Shown in pieces: positions 25,668-35,064 of a DNA stretch of 64,000 bases; positions within the stretch are counted from its first letter, which is position 1, and each line of letters begins with the position of its first letter. A program made the translations under genes and the position numbers. The stretch comes from Polymorphum gilvum SL003B-26A1 (lineage in GTDB: Bacteria > Pseudomonadota > Alphaproteobacteria > Rhizobiales > Stappiaceae): assembly GCF_000192745.1 (NCBI RefSeq), contig NC_015259.1, positions 3,487,001 to 3,551,000 of the forward strand. Direction: 5' to 3'. The notes under the pieces were generated by a model. The model was not told the DNA's origin. It searched no databases and saw nothing but the letters and a program-made list of their open reading frames with translations.

Positions 25668-26882
25668 ATGGCCGCATCCGACGACAAGACGACTTCCCGC
25701 AGGCCGCTGCGCCCGGCGACCGAACTGGTTCATGGCGGAACCGTTCGCTCCCAATACGGCGAGACGTCGGAAGCGATCTTCCTGACCCAGGGCTTCGTCT
25801 ATCAGACGGCAGAGGCCGCCGAAGCCCGCTTCAACGGCGAGGATCCGGGCTTCGTCTATTCGCGCTACGCCAACCCGACCGTCGCCATGTTCGAGAACCG
25901 CATGTGCGCCCTCGAAGGCGCCGAGGCGGCGATCGGCACCGCCAGCGGCATGGCCGCGGTCAACCTCGCGATCATGGCCAGCGTCAAGGCCGGCGACCAC
26001 GTCGTCGCCGCCAAGGCGCTGTTCGGTTCCTGCCGCTACATCGTCGAAACGCTGCTGCCCCGGTTCGGGGTCGACAGCACGCTCGTCGACGGCACCGACC
26101 TGGAGCAGTGGCGCACCGCGGTCCGACCGAACACCCGTGCGGTCTTCCTCGAAAGCCCGACCAATCCGACCCTCGAGGTCATCGATATCGCCGCGGTCGC
26201 CGAGATCGCCCACGCCGTCGGCGCGCGCGTCATCGTCGACAACGTCTTCGCGACACCGATGTTCCAGTCGCCGTTGACGCTCGGCGCAGACGTCGTCGTC
26301 TATTCCGCGACCAAGCACATCGACGGCCAGGGCCGCTGCCTCGGCGGCGTGGTGCTGTCGACCAGGGAGTGGATCGACGACCAGGTGATGCCCTTCGTCA
26401 AGCATACCGGCCCGGCAATGAGCCCGTTCAACGCCTGGGTGTTGCTGAAGGGCCTGGAAACCCTGACCATCCGCGTCGAGCGCCAGTCGTCGAGCGCCGC
26501 CCGTCTCGCCGACTTCCTCGCGGGGCAGCCGGAGATCTCGCGCCTGATCTATCCGGGCCGCCCCGATCACCCGCAGGCGGCGCTCATTGCGCGGCAGATG
26601 CGGGGCGGCTCGACCATGCTCGCCTTCGAGCTCAAGGGCGGCAAGCCGGCTGCCTTCGCCTTCACCAACGCTTTGGAGATCATCAAGCTCTCGAACAACC
26701 TGGGCGACGCAAAGAGCCTGATCACGCATCCGGCTACGACGACCCATCGCAGCGTCGAAGAAACCGCCCGAGCCGAACTCGGCATCACCGATGGCCTGCT
26801 CCGGCTCTCCGTCGGGCTGGAAGACCCCGAAGATCTTCTGGAAGATCTCGCAGGTGCCCTGTCTGCGGCGGCGGCACTCTGA
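25668..26882 (+). CDS. metZ: O-succinylhomoserine sulfhydrylase
   Basis: A 404-residue PLP enzyme of the Cys/Met metabolism family that makes homocysteine from O-succinylhomoserine and sulfide. Motifs: SRYANPTVAMFENRM, the ALEGAEAAIGTASGMAAV cofactor region, ESPTNPTLEVIDI, and the PLP Lys in YSATKHIDGQGR (about residue 214), with the Q-G-R pattern typical of MetZ. Length is complete. CTGGAGC precedes the ATG. The SAM-II riboswitch and terminator upstream make it a SAM-repressed methionine gene and strengthen this assignment over cystathionine gamma-synthase. Confidence 0.93.
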   Translation: MAASDDKTTSRRPLRPATELVHGGTVRSQYGETSEAIFLTQGFVYQTAEAAEARFNGEDPGFVYSRYANPTVAMFENRMCALEGAEAAIGTASGMAAVNLAIMASVKAGDHVVAAKALFGSCRYIVETLLPRFGVDSTLVDGTDLEQWRTAVRPNTRAVFLESPTNPTLEVIDIAAVAEIAHAVGARVIVDNVFATPMFQSPLTLGADVVVYSATKHIDGQGRCLGGVVLSTREWIDDQVMPFVKHTGPAMSPFNAWVLLKGLETLTIRVERQSSSAARLADFLAGQPEISRLIYPGRPDHPQAALIARQMRGGSTMLAFELKGGKPAAFAFTNALEIIKLSNNLGDAKSLITHPATTTHRSVEETARAELGITDGLLRLSVGLEDPEDLLEDLAGALSAAAAL

Positions 26883-26892
26883 CGACCGACGG

Positions 26893-27534
26893 TCAACGCT
26901 TCAGCATCTGCACCGACATGACGAAGCGGGCGGCCGCCGACAGGAAGCAGACGGCTGCAAACGACCAGGCCAGGACCGCGAAGCCGGCCGGCCACAGGCA
27001 CATGGCCAGAAACACGCCGATGGTCTCCGCTCCTTCGGCGAGCCCGCCCAGATAGTAAAGGGATTTCGATCCCTGGCGGGTGGTCGCCAATCCGTTCTTT
27101 TCGGCCATGATGGCAAAGGCGAGGAAGGCCGCGCCATTGGCATAGAAACTGAAGAGCAGCGCCGCGGCTGCCAGCGCGTTGGTATCCGGATCGAGGATCG
27201 CAAAGGCGAAGGGGACGGAGCCGTAGAAGAAGAAATCGAGCACGATATCGAGATAGCCGCCGAGATCTGTCTTGCGTGTCGATCGGGCGACGGCGCCGTC
27301 GAGGCCGTCCGCGAGTCGGTTCGTCACGATCAGGATCGCGGCCAGGACCGGAGCGCCAAGCGCGATCGCCACGGCCGCAGCCGCACCAAGGCCCCCGCCC
27401 GCGATCGTGACGGCATTCGCTGAAACCCCCCGTTCCGCCAGGCGACGCCCGAGCGCGTTCAATGGCGGGTCGATCAAGGGACGCAGGCGGGCATCAAACA
27501 TCTGCAGGGCTCCGGTCGGTGCTTCGCCCGTCAT
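26893..27534 (-). CDS. CDP-alcohol phosphatidyltransferase family protein
   Basis: About 213 residues with five to six membrane segments. The family motif D-x2-D-G-x2-A-R-x8-G-x3-D-x3-D is complete in ADGLDGAVARSTRKTDLGG plus YLDIVLD (about residues 75-100). Enzymes of this family transfer a phosphoalcohol from or to CDP-linked lipids in the inner membrane; which phospholipid or head group is involved cannot be read. The start is uncertain: ATG 27534 (MTGEAP) is listed, while ATG 27501 (MFDARLRPL) has the better-placed GGAG. Convergent with metZ, 10 bases apart. Confidence 0.83.
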   Translation of the reverse strand: MTGEAPTGALQMFDARLRPLIDPPLNALGRRLAERGVSANAVTIAGGGLGAAAAVAIALGAPVLAAILIVTNRLADGLDGAVARSTRKTDLGGYLDIVLDFFFYGSVPFAFAILDPDTNALAAAALLFSFYANGAAFLAFAIMAEKNGLATTRQGSKSLYYLGGLAEGAETIGVFLAMCLWPAGFAVLAWSFAAVCFLSAAARFVMSVQMLKR

Positions 27535-27693
27535 GGCCAAATCCACGCGCCTCGGCAAGCCGGGCAGCAATCACGGGCGCGTCACCGGACAACGCCAGAT
27601 GCTGTCCGCGTCCAACGACATGACCTATATGAACGTCAGACCTGAGCGCCGATCATCAACGCGCAAGACAGTCGAACAAGAGGTACCACCCGC

Positions 27694-28086
27694 ATGTACC
27701 GAGCCGTCACGCATCGGATCGAGGTAACCGTCGAACCCCATTTCCTGCCCGAGCAATCCGAGCCGGAGGTGGGGCGCTATTTCTGGGCCTATACCGTCGA
27801 GATCCGCAATCTCAGTCTTGAGCCCGTTCAGTTGCGGTCGCGGTACTGGAGGATCACGGACGGGCAAGGCCGGGTGCAGGAAGTGCGCGGCGCGGGCGTG
27901 GTCGGCGAGGAGCCGGTGATCCGGCCCGGCGAGATGTTCCACTACACCTCCGGCTGTCCCCTCTCCACGCCGTCCGGAATCATGGTCGGCAGCTATCTCA
28001 TGCAGAAAGCCGACGGGGAGACGCTCGAAGTCGAGATCCCCGCCTTTTCCCTCGACACGCCGCAGGCTTCCCGCAATCTCAACTGA
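27694..28086 (+). CDS. apaG: ApaG/CorD domain protein
   Basis: A 130-residue single-domain protein of the ApaG family: an immunoglobulin-like beta sandwich with [46 protein letters not shown] and [18 protein letters not shown]. These stretches are nearly invariant in the family. Its biochemical role is unresolved; in enterobacteria it sits beside apaH, which is not seen here. AAGAGG lies upstream of the ATG. Convergent with the TerB-like gene. Confidence 0.93.
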   Translation: MYRAVTHRIEVTVEPHFLPEQSEPEVGRYFWAYTVEIRNLSLEPVQLRSRYWRITDGQGRVQEVRGAGVVGEEPVIRPGEMFHYTSGCPLSTPSGIMVGSYLMQKADGETLEVEIPAFSLDTPQASRNLN

Positions 28087-28091
28087 CGGTT

Positions 28092-28505
28092 TCAGGCCAC
28101 CTTGTGCCGTGCCTGGGCCGCACGCTCGATCGCCGCAACCGTCAGCTTGTCGAGAGACAGTCGATCCCTCAGCATCTGGAGGAGGCGCAGTTCCTCCTGT
28201 TCGACGCTGAGATCTGCCGCTGCGACGTCGACCGCCAGGGCATAAGCGGTGTCGTAAAGCTTGGCGGGAAGGCTGTCGGCAACCAGATCGAGGATCTCGT
28301 CCAGACCGTCCTGGTTCTGCAGGCGCTCGCCGCAATCCTGCGCAACTTTGACAATACGTTCCGTGTCAAATCCGCGGAAGATCGGAAGAATCTTCACGAT
28401 TTCGCCTATGGAGGCTAGCTCTGCGTCGGTCATGCTGCTGTCAGCAGCGGACATGGTGACCATGACATAGACGAGGGCTTCCTGAATGCTGACGGTCTCG
28501 CGCAT
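28092..28505 (-). CDS. TerB-like (tellurite resistance TerB fold) protein
   Basis: A 137-residue all-helical protein, MRETVSIQEALVYVMVTMSA onward, with the acidic TerB-type turn AADSSMTDAELASIGEIV repeated later as AAADLSVEQEELRLLQML, i.e. two EF-like Asp-rich loops. Such proteins are common small cytosolic or membrane-associated proteins in rhizobia; tellurite resistance is not established for stand-alone members. Start uncertain: ATG 28505 is used (TGGAAA before it); ATG 28589 follows a strong GAGGGGG and would add 28 residues containing Leu/Trp-rich sequence. Confidence 0.7.
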   Translation of the reverse strand: MRETVSIQEALVYVMVTMSAADSSMTDAELASIGEIVKILPIFRGFDTERIVKVAQDCGERLQNQDGLDEILDLVADSLPAKLYDTAYALAVDVAAADLSVEQEELRLLQMLRDRLSLDKLTVAAIERAAQARHKVA

Positions 28506-28707
28506 CGTTTCCAAAAACCTTATCCAAGCCGCGCCAAGGCGCATCGGCCACAGGTATAGGGTCGCGGCAGCGTATTCAAGCGATTGCATCACCCCCTCGT
28601 GATTGACGCGGGGCATCGGCTTTTCTAGTGTCCCCGCGCTTGTCGGCCAGCGCGACCCCGAAACCCGCTGGCTTCTCCCCCCGGAAAATGCATCGGAACG
28701 CGAGACC

Positions 28708-30366
28708 ATGACCGCACGCCCTCTCCCGCCGCTTGACCTGTCGCCCGAGTTCGTCGCGGCGGCCAGGATCTCCAAGGCCTGGCCGTTCGAGGAAGCCCGG
28801 AAACTGGTGAAGCGGATCGAGAAACGGGACCCGTCTCGTCCGGTGCTGTTCGAGACCGGTTACGGTCCGTCCGGCCTGCCGCACATCGGCACCTTCGGCG
28901 AAGTCGCACGCACCACCATGGTGCGTACGGCATTCCGCCTGCTGACCGAAGACAGCATCCCGACCCGGCTCTTGTGCTTCTCCGACGACATGGACGGCAT
29001 GCGCAAGATCCCGGACAACGTGCCTGACAGGGCGTTTCTGGAGCCGCACCTGCACAAGCCGTTGACCTCGGTGCCGAACCCGTTCGGCGGCGACTACTCG
29101 AGCTTCGCCGATCACAACAACGCCATGCTGCGCCGCTTCCTGGATACGTTCGGCTTCGATTACGAGTTCGCCAGCGCGACCGAATACTACAAGTCCGGCA
29201 GGTTCGACGCGATCCTCCAGCGCGTTGCCGAGCGCTTCGACGCCATCATGGACATCATGCTGCCGACACTTGGCGAGGAGCGCCGCGCGACCTATTCGCC
29301 GTTCCTGCCGATCTCCGCCAAGACCGGTCGCGTTCTCTATGTGCCGATGAAGGCCGTCGACGCAAAGGCCGGCAGCATCACCTTTGTCGACGAGGATGGC
29401 GAAGAAATCACCCAGAGCATATTCGGCGGACAGGTCAAGCTGCAGTGGAAGCCCGATTTCGGTGCACGGTGGGCGGCTCTTGACGTCGACTTCGAGATGT
29501 TCGGCAAAGACCATGGCCCGAACATGCCGATCTACGACAACATCTGCACAGCGCTCGGCGGCACGCCGCCGGAGCACTACGTCTACGAACTGTTCCTGGA
29601 CGAGAACGGCGAAAAGATCTCGAAATCCAAGGGCAATGGCCTGACCATCGACGAGTGGCTGACCTATGCCCCTACGGAGAGCCTTTCTCTCTACATGTTC
29701 CAGAAGCCACGCACCGCGAAGAAGCTCTATTTCGACGTCATCCCGAGGACGGTCGACGAGTACTACACCTTCGCATCGAAGTTCCCGTCGATGCCGGTCG
29801 AACAGCAACTCGCCAATCCGGCCTGGCATATCCATTCCGGCAACGTCCCGGTGATCGACATGCCGGTGCCGTTCTCCATGCTGCTCAACCTCGTGTCGGC
29901 CTCCAATGCGGAGAACAAGGACGTGCTCTGGGCCTTTATCTCGCGCTACGCACCCGGGGTGACGGCCGAAACGCATCCCAGGCTCGACGACCTGGTCGGC
30001 TACGCGATCCGCTATTTCGACGACTTCGTCAAACCGGCGAAGAAATACCGGACGCCGGACGAGGTCGAGCGTCGGGCCCTGGAAGCGCTGGATGCCGCAC
30101 TGGCTGCCCTGCCTGCCGATGCCGATGGCGCCGCAATCCAGGACGCGGCCCTGGATGTCGCAAGGGGCATCGAGCGCTATCAGGACCACAACAAGAAGAG
30201 CCCGGACGGCGGTCCCGGTGTTTCGGTGGCCTGGTTCCAGGCGTTGTACCAGGTGCTGCTCGGACTTGAGCAGGGGCCCCGCTTCGGCTCCTTCGTCGCA
30301 CTGTACGGACTTGCCGAAACCCGCGCCCTGATTGCCCAGGCCCTGTCCGGCGCCCTGGCCGCCTGA
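28708..30366 (+). CDS. lysK: Lysine--tRNA ligase, class I
   Basis: A 552-residue class I lysyl-tRNA synthetase, the archaeal-type enzyme that replaces class II LysS in many alphaproteobacteria. It has the Rossmann HIGH signature as HIG at residues 59-61 ([13 protein letters not shown]) and the KMSKS equivalent KISKSKGNG near residue 302. Length is normal. The ATG at 28708 ([11 protein letters not shown]) is chosen by family length; the frame is open for 105 bases upstream, with no convincing ribosome-binding site at either point. No class II lysS is in the window. Confidence 0.93.
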   Translation: MTARPLPPLDLSPEFVAAARISKAWPFEEARKLVKRIEKRDPSRPVLFETGYGPSGLPHIGTFGEVARTTMVRTAFRLLTEDSIPTRLLCFSDDMDGMRKIPDNVPDRAFLEPHLHKPLTSVPNPFGGDYSSFADHNNAMLRRFLDTFGFDYEFASATEYYKSGRFDAILQRVAERFDAIMDIMLPTLGEERRATYSPFLPISAKTGRVLYVPMKAVDAKAGSITFVDEDGEEITQSIFGGQVKLQWKPDFGARWAALDVDFEMFGKDHGPNMPIYDNICTALGGTPPEHYVYELFLDENGEKISKSKGNGLTIDEWLTYAPTESLSLYMFQKPRTAKKLYFDVIPRTVDEYYTFASKFPSMPVEQQLANPAWHIHSGNVPVIDMPVPFSMLLNLVSASNAENKDVLWAFISRYAPGVTAETHPRLDDLVGYAIRYFDDFVKPAKKYRTPDEVERRALEALDAALAALPADADGAAIQDAALDVARGIERYQDHNKKSPDGGPGVSVAWFQALYQVLLGLEQGPRFGSFVALYGLAETRALIAQALSGALAA

Positions 30367-30412
30367 CGCATACAGAGACGTTCAAGGTCGGGCGAAGTTT
30401 TCGGGCGGCGAC

Positions 30413-31300
30413 CTAAAGGTCCGATCCGGGGAGACCGCTCGCCGGATCGGGGACGCCCGTCGCGCCATCGAAGTCGTCCCCGACCCTGAACGGGTCGGCG
30501 GCGACGTCGGATGCCAGCAGGCCATCCAGGTCCAGGTTGGGTATGGCGAATTCGACGGCAGGCGCCAGGTCGGCCGCCTCTTCCGACCGCCACATTCCTG
30601 CCCTGGCCTGTCTGGCTCCCGTCTCCAGGTCGCGGTAGCCGGCGGGAGCATCCGGCGCCGGGGTCGCCCAGCCGTTACGAAGCAACCAGGCGCCGAGGTC
30701 GATCCTGTTGCGGCGGCAGACTGCGACAATCTCGCCGTCACCGAGATCTGCCGTCTTTTCGCACTCCACGGCCAGTAAGCGGATGACGCGTTGCAGTTCC
30801 GTGCGCGCACGCGCTCCGCAGGGCCATGGATCTCCCTGCGTCGAGGTACACTGTGTTTCGACGGCCGGGGCAACGATATGGGCCAGATGCACGACCAGGG
30901 ACCCCGCCACGAGGACGCCAGCGTCCCGGACGACCGGGCGCTTCAGGGTGACGGTCGTGTCCGGCATCTTCGCAAACTGCGACGGCGAGAGCAGTCTTTC
31001 GTCGGGTGCGATCCGTTTCAGCGTCCCCGTCACGGGCGGAGGCGATGCCCCCTCGGGCGAGACGTTGCGGATCTGCTGAGGCAGGGGCGCGGGATCGTCG
31101 GGCGGAGCCTCGGCGATGCCGATCTCCGGTTGGACCGCGGCCTGCGACAGGGCATCAGTCACGTTGTTTGGGACCGGATCATCGCCGGATGCGGTCACCT
31201 CGACAGGCGTCTCGAGACTTTTTCCGAAAGGCGTTGCATAGAGGAGCGCGCCCAGAAGGGCGGCTGCCAGCGCCGCAACGATGGCCCGGCCTGCCGTCAT
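30413..31300 (-). CDS. Membrane-anchored thermonuclease (SNase-fold) family protein
   Basis: A 295-residue protein with an N-terminal signal anchor (AIVAALAAALLGALLYATPF), a Pro-rich linker (about 25-105), and a C-terminal domain resembling the staphylococcal-nuclease fold: ARTELQRVIRLLAVECE, DGEIVAVCRRNRIDLGAWLL, NGWATPAPDAPAGYRDLE, ARQARAGMWR. The last parts are strongly SNase-like. The canonical catalytic Arg/Glu set is not clear, so nuclease activity is uncertain. ATG 31300 lies 25 bases after the S24-like gene, suggesting one transcript. Confidence 0.65.
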   Translation of the reverse strand: MTAGRAIVAALAAALLGALLYATPFGKSLETPVEVTASGDDPVPNNVTDALSQAAVQPEIGIAEAPPDDPAPLPQQIRNVSPEGASPPPVTGTLKRIAPDERLLSPSQFAKMPDTTVTLKRPVVRDAGVLVAGSLVVHLAHIVAPAVETQCTSTQGDPWPCGARARTELQRVIRLLAVECEKTADLGDGEIVAVCRRNRIDLGAWLLRNGWATPAPDAPAGYRDLETGARQARAGMWRSEEAADLAPAVEFAIPNLDLDGLLASDVAADPFRVGDDFDGATGVPDPASGLPGSDL

Positions 31301-31325
31301 GATGCGCGTCCTGCGGCCAGCCGGT

Positions 31326-31973
31326 TCACTGGCTTGCCCAGACGATCCGTGCGATCCATTCGATCGAGTCCAGTTCGCATTGGTGAACCGTGCCTGAGGG
31401 CGCAAGCGAATGCAACTCGACGGTCCTGGCGGTTCTCCTGTGCAGCAGGCGGATGATCACTTCGCCGCTTTTGACCTTGACGATCACCCGGTCTCCCCGG
31501 CGCACCGGCACGTCGGGTGCCACGACGAGGATGTCGCCGTCGCGATAGACTGGCAACAGGGCGTTGCCGCTGACCTCCAGCGCATAGAGGATTTCGCCGC
31601 GCAGGTCGGGAAACGGGATCTCGTCCCAGTTGCGGCCGATCGGGTTGCCCGTCGGATCGAAGTATCCCTCGCATGCGACGCGGTCGAGCCCGGCAAAGGG
31701 AACGGTCATGGGCGACGTCGCCGGCGGCGCGCTGTCCGTTTCCAGAGGCGCGGCAAGGGCCACGAATTCGGCGAGCGGCGCTCCGGTGGCCTCCAGCACC
31801 TTGGCGAGCGATTCCGTCGACGGCCAGCGGGGTCGGCCATCGCCCGCAATGCGCTTCGACGGATTGAACGTCGTCGGGTCGAGGCCGGCCCGCCGCGCCA
31901 GACCCGAAGGCGACAAACCCTTACGGGTTGCCAAGGCGTCTATCGCCGCCCAAACGCGCTCGTGGGAAAGCAT
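31326..31973 (-). CDS. HTH/S24 LexA-like regulator with apparent loss of catalytic Ser-Lys dyad
   Basis: A 215-residue protein with an N-terminal helix-turn-helix (about 5-75; ATRKGLSPSGLARRAGLDPT, RWPSTESLAKVLEATG) and a C-terminal S24/LexA-type beta domain (about 100-215). The usual G-D/N-S-M-x-P catalytic-Ser motif reads VSGNALLPVYRDGD: Ala at residue 138 (codon 31560-31562, GCC) where Ser is expected. The usual Lys after G-E-V-x-x reads Arg in GEVIIRLL. The fold looks intact, the dyad does not. ATG 31973 has GGAGG 8 bases upstream; an in-frame TTG at 32000 is less likely. Probable stable repressor; targets unknown. Confidence 0.8.
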   Translation of the reverse strand: MLSHERVWAAIDALATRKGLSPSGLARRAGLDPTTFNPSKRIAGDGRPRWPSTESLAKVLEATGAPLAEFVALAAPLETDSAPPATSPMTVPFAGLDRVACEGYFDPTGNPIGRNWDEIPFPDLRGEILYALEVSGNALLPVYRDGDILVVAPDVPVRRGDRVIVKVKSGEVIIRLLHRRTARTVELHSLAPSGTVHQCELDSIEWIARIVWASQ

Positions 31974-32195
31974 CGGATCAACCTCCGTTTCGGTTGACAA
32001 TCAAGGAATATATCCCTTCGATCGTTTCTATCCTTGGTATATATTCCTGAACCGCTGTTAATGCGAGTCCAGATATTTTGTCCGCCCGGTTGTCGATCCG
32101 GTGACGACCGGCTAGGGTCCGCGCCGCAATCATTCCCGCGGCCTTCCCGGCGGCGCGCAAGACGCGGCGAAGCGGGACAGAAGGGGCCTTCAGGC

Positions 32196-32540
32196 ATGCC
32201 CAGGATCTTCAAGATCGTCCCCCGCCAACTTTGGCAACAGGCCGAACAAGAGGGCGTTTTCCACGGCGCCCCGGTCGACCAGAAGGACGGTTTCATCCAT
32301 TTCTCCACGGCTGCGCAAGTGCGCGAAACCGCCACTAGGCATTTTGCCGGCCAGACCGGCCTGCTGCTCGTCGCTTTCGATGCCGAGCGGTTCGGCGCAG
32401 AGCTGAAATGGGAGCCGTCGCGGGGCGGAGACCTGTTTCCCCACCTCTACGCTCCGCTCGTACCGTCCGATGCGCTGTGGGTGCGCGACCTCCCGATCGC
32501 ACCGGATGGCAGCCACCTCTTTGCGGACCTCGACCGATGA
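32196..32540 (+). CDS. DUF952 family protein
   Basis: A 114-residue protein of the DUF952 family: [20 protein letters not shown], the signature [40 protein letters not shown] and [20 protein letters not shown]. Function unknown; the fold is thought to resemble ADP-ribosyltransferase-like small domains, but I cannot confirm that from sequence. The ATG at 32196 starts at the family's normal N-terminus. Its TGA overlaps the pyrD ATG by 4 bases, so the two are coupled. Confidence 0.88.
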   Translation: MPRIFKIVPRQLWQQAEQEGVFHGAPVDQKDGFIHFSTAAQVRETATRHFAGQTGLLLVAFDAERFGAELKWEPSRGGDLFPHLYAPLVPSDALWVRDLPIAPDGSHLFADLDR

Positions 32541-33634
32541 TCGGCCCCCTTGCCGGCCCCCTCCTTCTGCGCCCTCTTCACTGCCTTGACGCGGAGACCG
32601 CCCACGGCGTGACGCTCGCCGCCCTCAGGGCTGGCCTCTATCCACGCGGCGGCCGGCGGGCCGATCCACGGCTGACGATGCGGCTGTTCGATCTGGCGTT
32701 TCCCAATCCGCTGGGCATGGCGGCCGGGTTCGACAAGAACGGCGAGGTTCCCGACGCGGTTCTTGGCATGGGCTTCGGCTTCGCCGAAGTCGGCACGGTT
32801 ACTCCGCGACCACAACCCGGGAACCCGCGTCCGCGCCTGTTCCGCCTCGCCGCCGACCGCGCAGTGATCAACCGTTTCGGCTTCAACAACGAAGGCCACG
32901 ACGCGCTGCGCCGCCGCCTCGAGGCGCGGGCGGCGCGCGGCGGCATCGTCGGCGTCAATGTCGGCGCCAACAAGGACAGCGCGGACCGGGTCGCCGACTA
33001 TGTCGCCGGCATCCGCCGCTTCGCCGACCTCGCATCCTATTTCACCGTCAACGTGTCCTCGCCGAACACCCCGGGCCTGCGGGACCTGCAGGCCCGGTCC
33101 AGTCTTCACGAACTGCTGGTCCGCGTGATCACGGCACGCGACGAGGAGGCACGTCGCATCGGCCGGGCCGTGCCGGTCCTGCTCAAGATCTCGCCCGACG
33201 TCGACCAGCAGGCCCTGGAGGACATCGCCGAGGAGGTGACGGCAACCGCCGTGGACGGACTGATCGTCTCCAACACGACGGTGTCGCGCGCCGGACTGAC
33301 CGAGCGACACCACGCGCAGGAAGCGGGGGGCCTGTCCGGGCGGCCCTTGTTCCGCAAGTCGACGATCGTGCTTGCCAGGATGCGCAAGCTGGTCGGGCCA
33401 AGCCTGCCGATCATCGGCGTCGGCGGCATCGACAGCCCGCAAGCCGCCTGGACGAAGATCACTGCCGGCGCGACGCTGCTGCAACTGTACTCCGCCCTTG
33501 TCTATGAAGGGCCGGGCCTGGTCGGCCGGATCCTTGCGCATCTTTCGACGGAACTGGAGCGCAACGGACTGGACAGCCTCGCCGACGCCTGCGGCGCTGA
33601 TCTGGAGGCCTGGAGCGGCCAGGACATTACCTAG
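32537..33634 (+). CDS. pyrD: Dihydroorotate dehydrogenase (quinone), class 2
   Basis: A 365-residue membrane-associated flavoenzyme that oxidises dihydroorotate to orotate with quinone, step four of pyrimidine synthesis. N-terminal amphipathic membrane-binding helices (1-40) mark class 2. Signatures: [70 protein letters not shown] (catalytic Ser), KISPDV and IIGVGGIDS. Starts inside the DUF952 stop (ATGA) and ends on a stop shared with the convergent MATE gene. Confidence 0.95.
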   Translation: MIGPLAGPLLLRPLHCLDAETAHGVTLAALRAGLYPRGGRRADPRLTMRLFDLAFPNPLGMAAGFDKNGEVPDAVLGMGFGFAEVGTVTPRPQPGNPRPRLFRLAADRAVINRFGFNNEGHDALRRRLEARAARGGIVGVNVGANKDSADRVADYVAGIRRFADLASYFTVNVSSPNTPGLRDLQARSSLHELLVRVITARDEEARRIGRAVPVLLKISPDVDQQALEDIAEEVTATAVDGLIVSNTTVSRAGLTERHHAQEAGGLSGRPLFRKSTIVLARMRKLVGPSLPIIGVGGIDSPQAAWTKITAGATLLQLYSALVYEGPGLVGRILAHLSTELERNGLDSLADACGADLEAWSGQDIT

Positions 33635-34980
33635 GCGGCCGGTCGGGCCGCGGCTGCAAAGGTCTGCGCGGCCCGTCTACGGCAGACGAAGTAGAGGCTG
33701 AAGCCGCGCATCAGAAGAAAGATCTCAAGGGCGAGCCAGAGCCCGTGGTTGCCCAGGACGGGAAACAGCAGCCAGAAGGCGCAAAGGAAGAGCGCAAGGG
33801 ACAGCAGCATCATGTTGCGCATGTCCCGCGACCAGGTCGCACCGATGAAGACCCCGTCCATCTGGAATGCCAGGACCCCCGCAACAGGGGTCAGCGCCGC
33901 CCAGACAAGGTAGATCCGGGCAGCGTCCCTGACCTGGGGCGCGGTGGTCATCAGATCGATCATCAACGGCCCTGCCAAGGCATAGAAGGCGGCGAGAACA
34001 CCTGCCATGACGAAACCCCAGACCATGGTCAGTCTGAGGGCCCGGTCGAAGGCCGGTCGATGACGGGCCCCGACGGCCCGCCCAGCAAGCTGCTCCGCAG
34101 CCGTCGCGAACCCGTCGAGGAAATAGCCTCCGACCAGGAAGAACTTCTCCAGGATCGCATTGGCTGCCAATATGACATCGCCCTGATCGGCGGACCGTGC
34201 GGTGAAGAACGCGAAGGCGAACAGGAGCGAGAACGAGCGGATCATGATGTCCCGGTTCACTGCCACGACCCGCATGACCTCGGCTCGATCAAGCAGGACC
34301 GCCCGGCTCGGCCATGTCCCGCCACGGGTCGCGCGCATCACCAGCAGCCCTCCGAGCAGACAGGCGGCGATCTCGCTGATGACCGTTGCCAAAGCGACGC
34401 CCGGGATGCCCCAGCCCTGGCCGATGACGAACCAGACGCTCAACGCGATGTTGAGCCCGTTCAGCACGGTCTGCAGCATCAGCCCGGTGCCGGCGCGACC
34501 GAGACCTAGGAACCAGCCGAGGATGGCGTAGTTGGCCAGGAGGAACGGGGCGCTGTAGACGCGGATCTCGAAATAGCTCGACGCGGCGGACTGGACCGCA
34601 GCGCTGCCGCCAAGGAACGAGAGGCCAATGCCGAGCAAAGGACGCTGGAGGGCGACGACGGCGAGCCCGGATACCACTGCGATCGCAAGCGCCCGCAGGA
34701 CCGTTGCCCGCATCTCCTGCTGGTTGCCGGAGCCGAGCGCCTGTGCGGTCAAGCCTGTGGTGCCGGAGCGCAGGAAGTTGAAGGTCGTGAAGACCAGGTC
34801 GAACAGCACACTTGCCACGGCAATGCCGCCGACCAGGGCGGCATCGCCCAGTTGGCCGATGACCGCCGTGTCGACGATGCCGAGTATCGGCGTCGACAGA
34901 TAGGCGAGTGTCATCGGTACGGCGATGGCGAGCACGCTGCGATGGGTGACCGCGAAGGCGCGCTCTGAGCTGGCCGTCAT
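33631..34980 (-). CDS. MATE family efflux transporter (DinF-like)
   Basis: A 449-residue protein with twelve predicted membrane segments, a sodium- or proton-coupled multidrug and toxic-compound exporter. Family signatures: [40 protein letters not shown], and in the second half [20 protein letters not shown], which is typical of the DinF-like branch. ATG 34980 (MTASSERAF) is used; a longer frame adds 13 unlikely residues. Its TAG stop shares the palindrome CTAG (33631-33634) with the stop of convergent pyrD. Substrates are unknown. Confidence 0.9.
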   Translation of the reverse strand: MTASSERAFAVTHRSVLAIAVPMTLAYLSTPILGIVDTAVIGQLGDAALVGGIAVASVLFDLVFTTFNFLRSGTTGLTAQALGSGNQQEMRATVLRALAIAVVSGLAVVALQRPLLGIGLSFLGGSAAVQSAASSYFEIRVYSAPFLLANYAILGWFLGLGRAGTGLMLQTVLNGLNIALSVWFVIGQGWGIPGVALATVISEIAACLLGGLLVMRATRGGTWPSRAVLLDRAEVMRVVAVNRDIMIRSFSLLFAFAFFTARSADQGDVILAANAILEKFFLVGGYFLDGFATAAEQLAGRAVGARHRPAFDRALRLTMVWGFVMAGVLAAFYALAGPLMIDLMTTAPQVRDAARIYLVWAALTPVAGVLAFQMDGVFIGATWSRDMRNMMLLSLALFLCAFWLLFPVLGNHGLWLALEIFLLMRGFSLYFVCRRRAAQTFAAAARPAA

Positions 34981-35064
34981 CGATGCGCCTTTCCCGACCG
35001 GCGCTCCTTCAAAGCACACGTCCGCCCGATCCTGGCCAGCGTCATGCGCCCGTCCTGCATCCGG

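Noticed and set aside
28092-28505. True tellurite resistance function for the TerB-like gene
   Set aside because: Stand-alone TerB-fold proteins are widespread without ter operons, and no terC, terD or terZ genes are present here.
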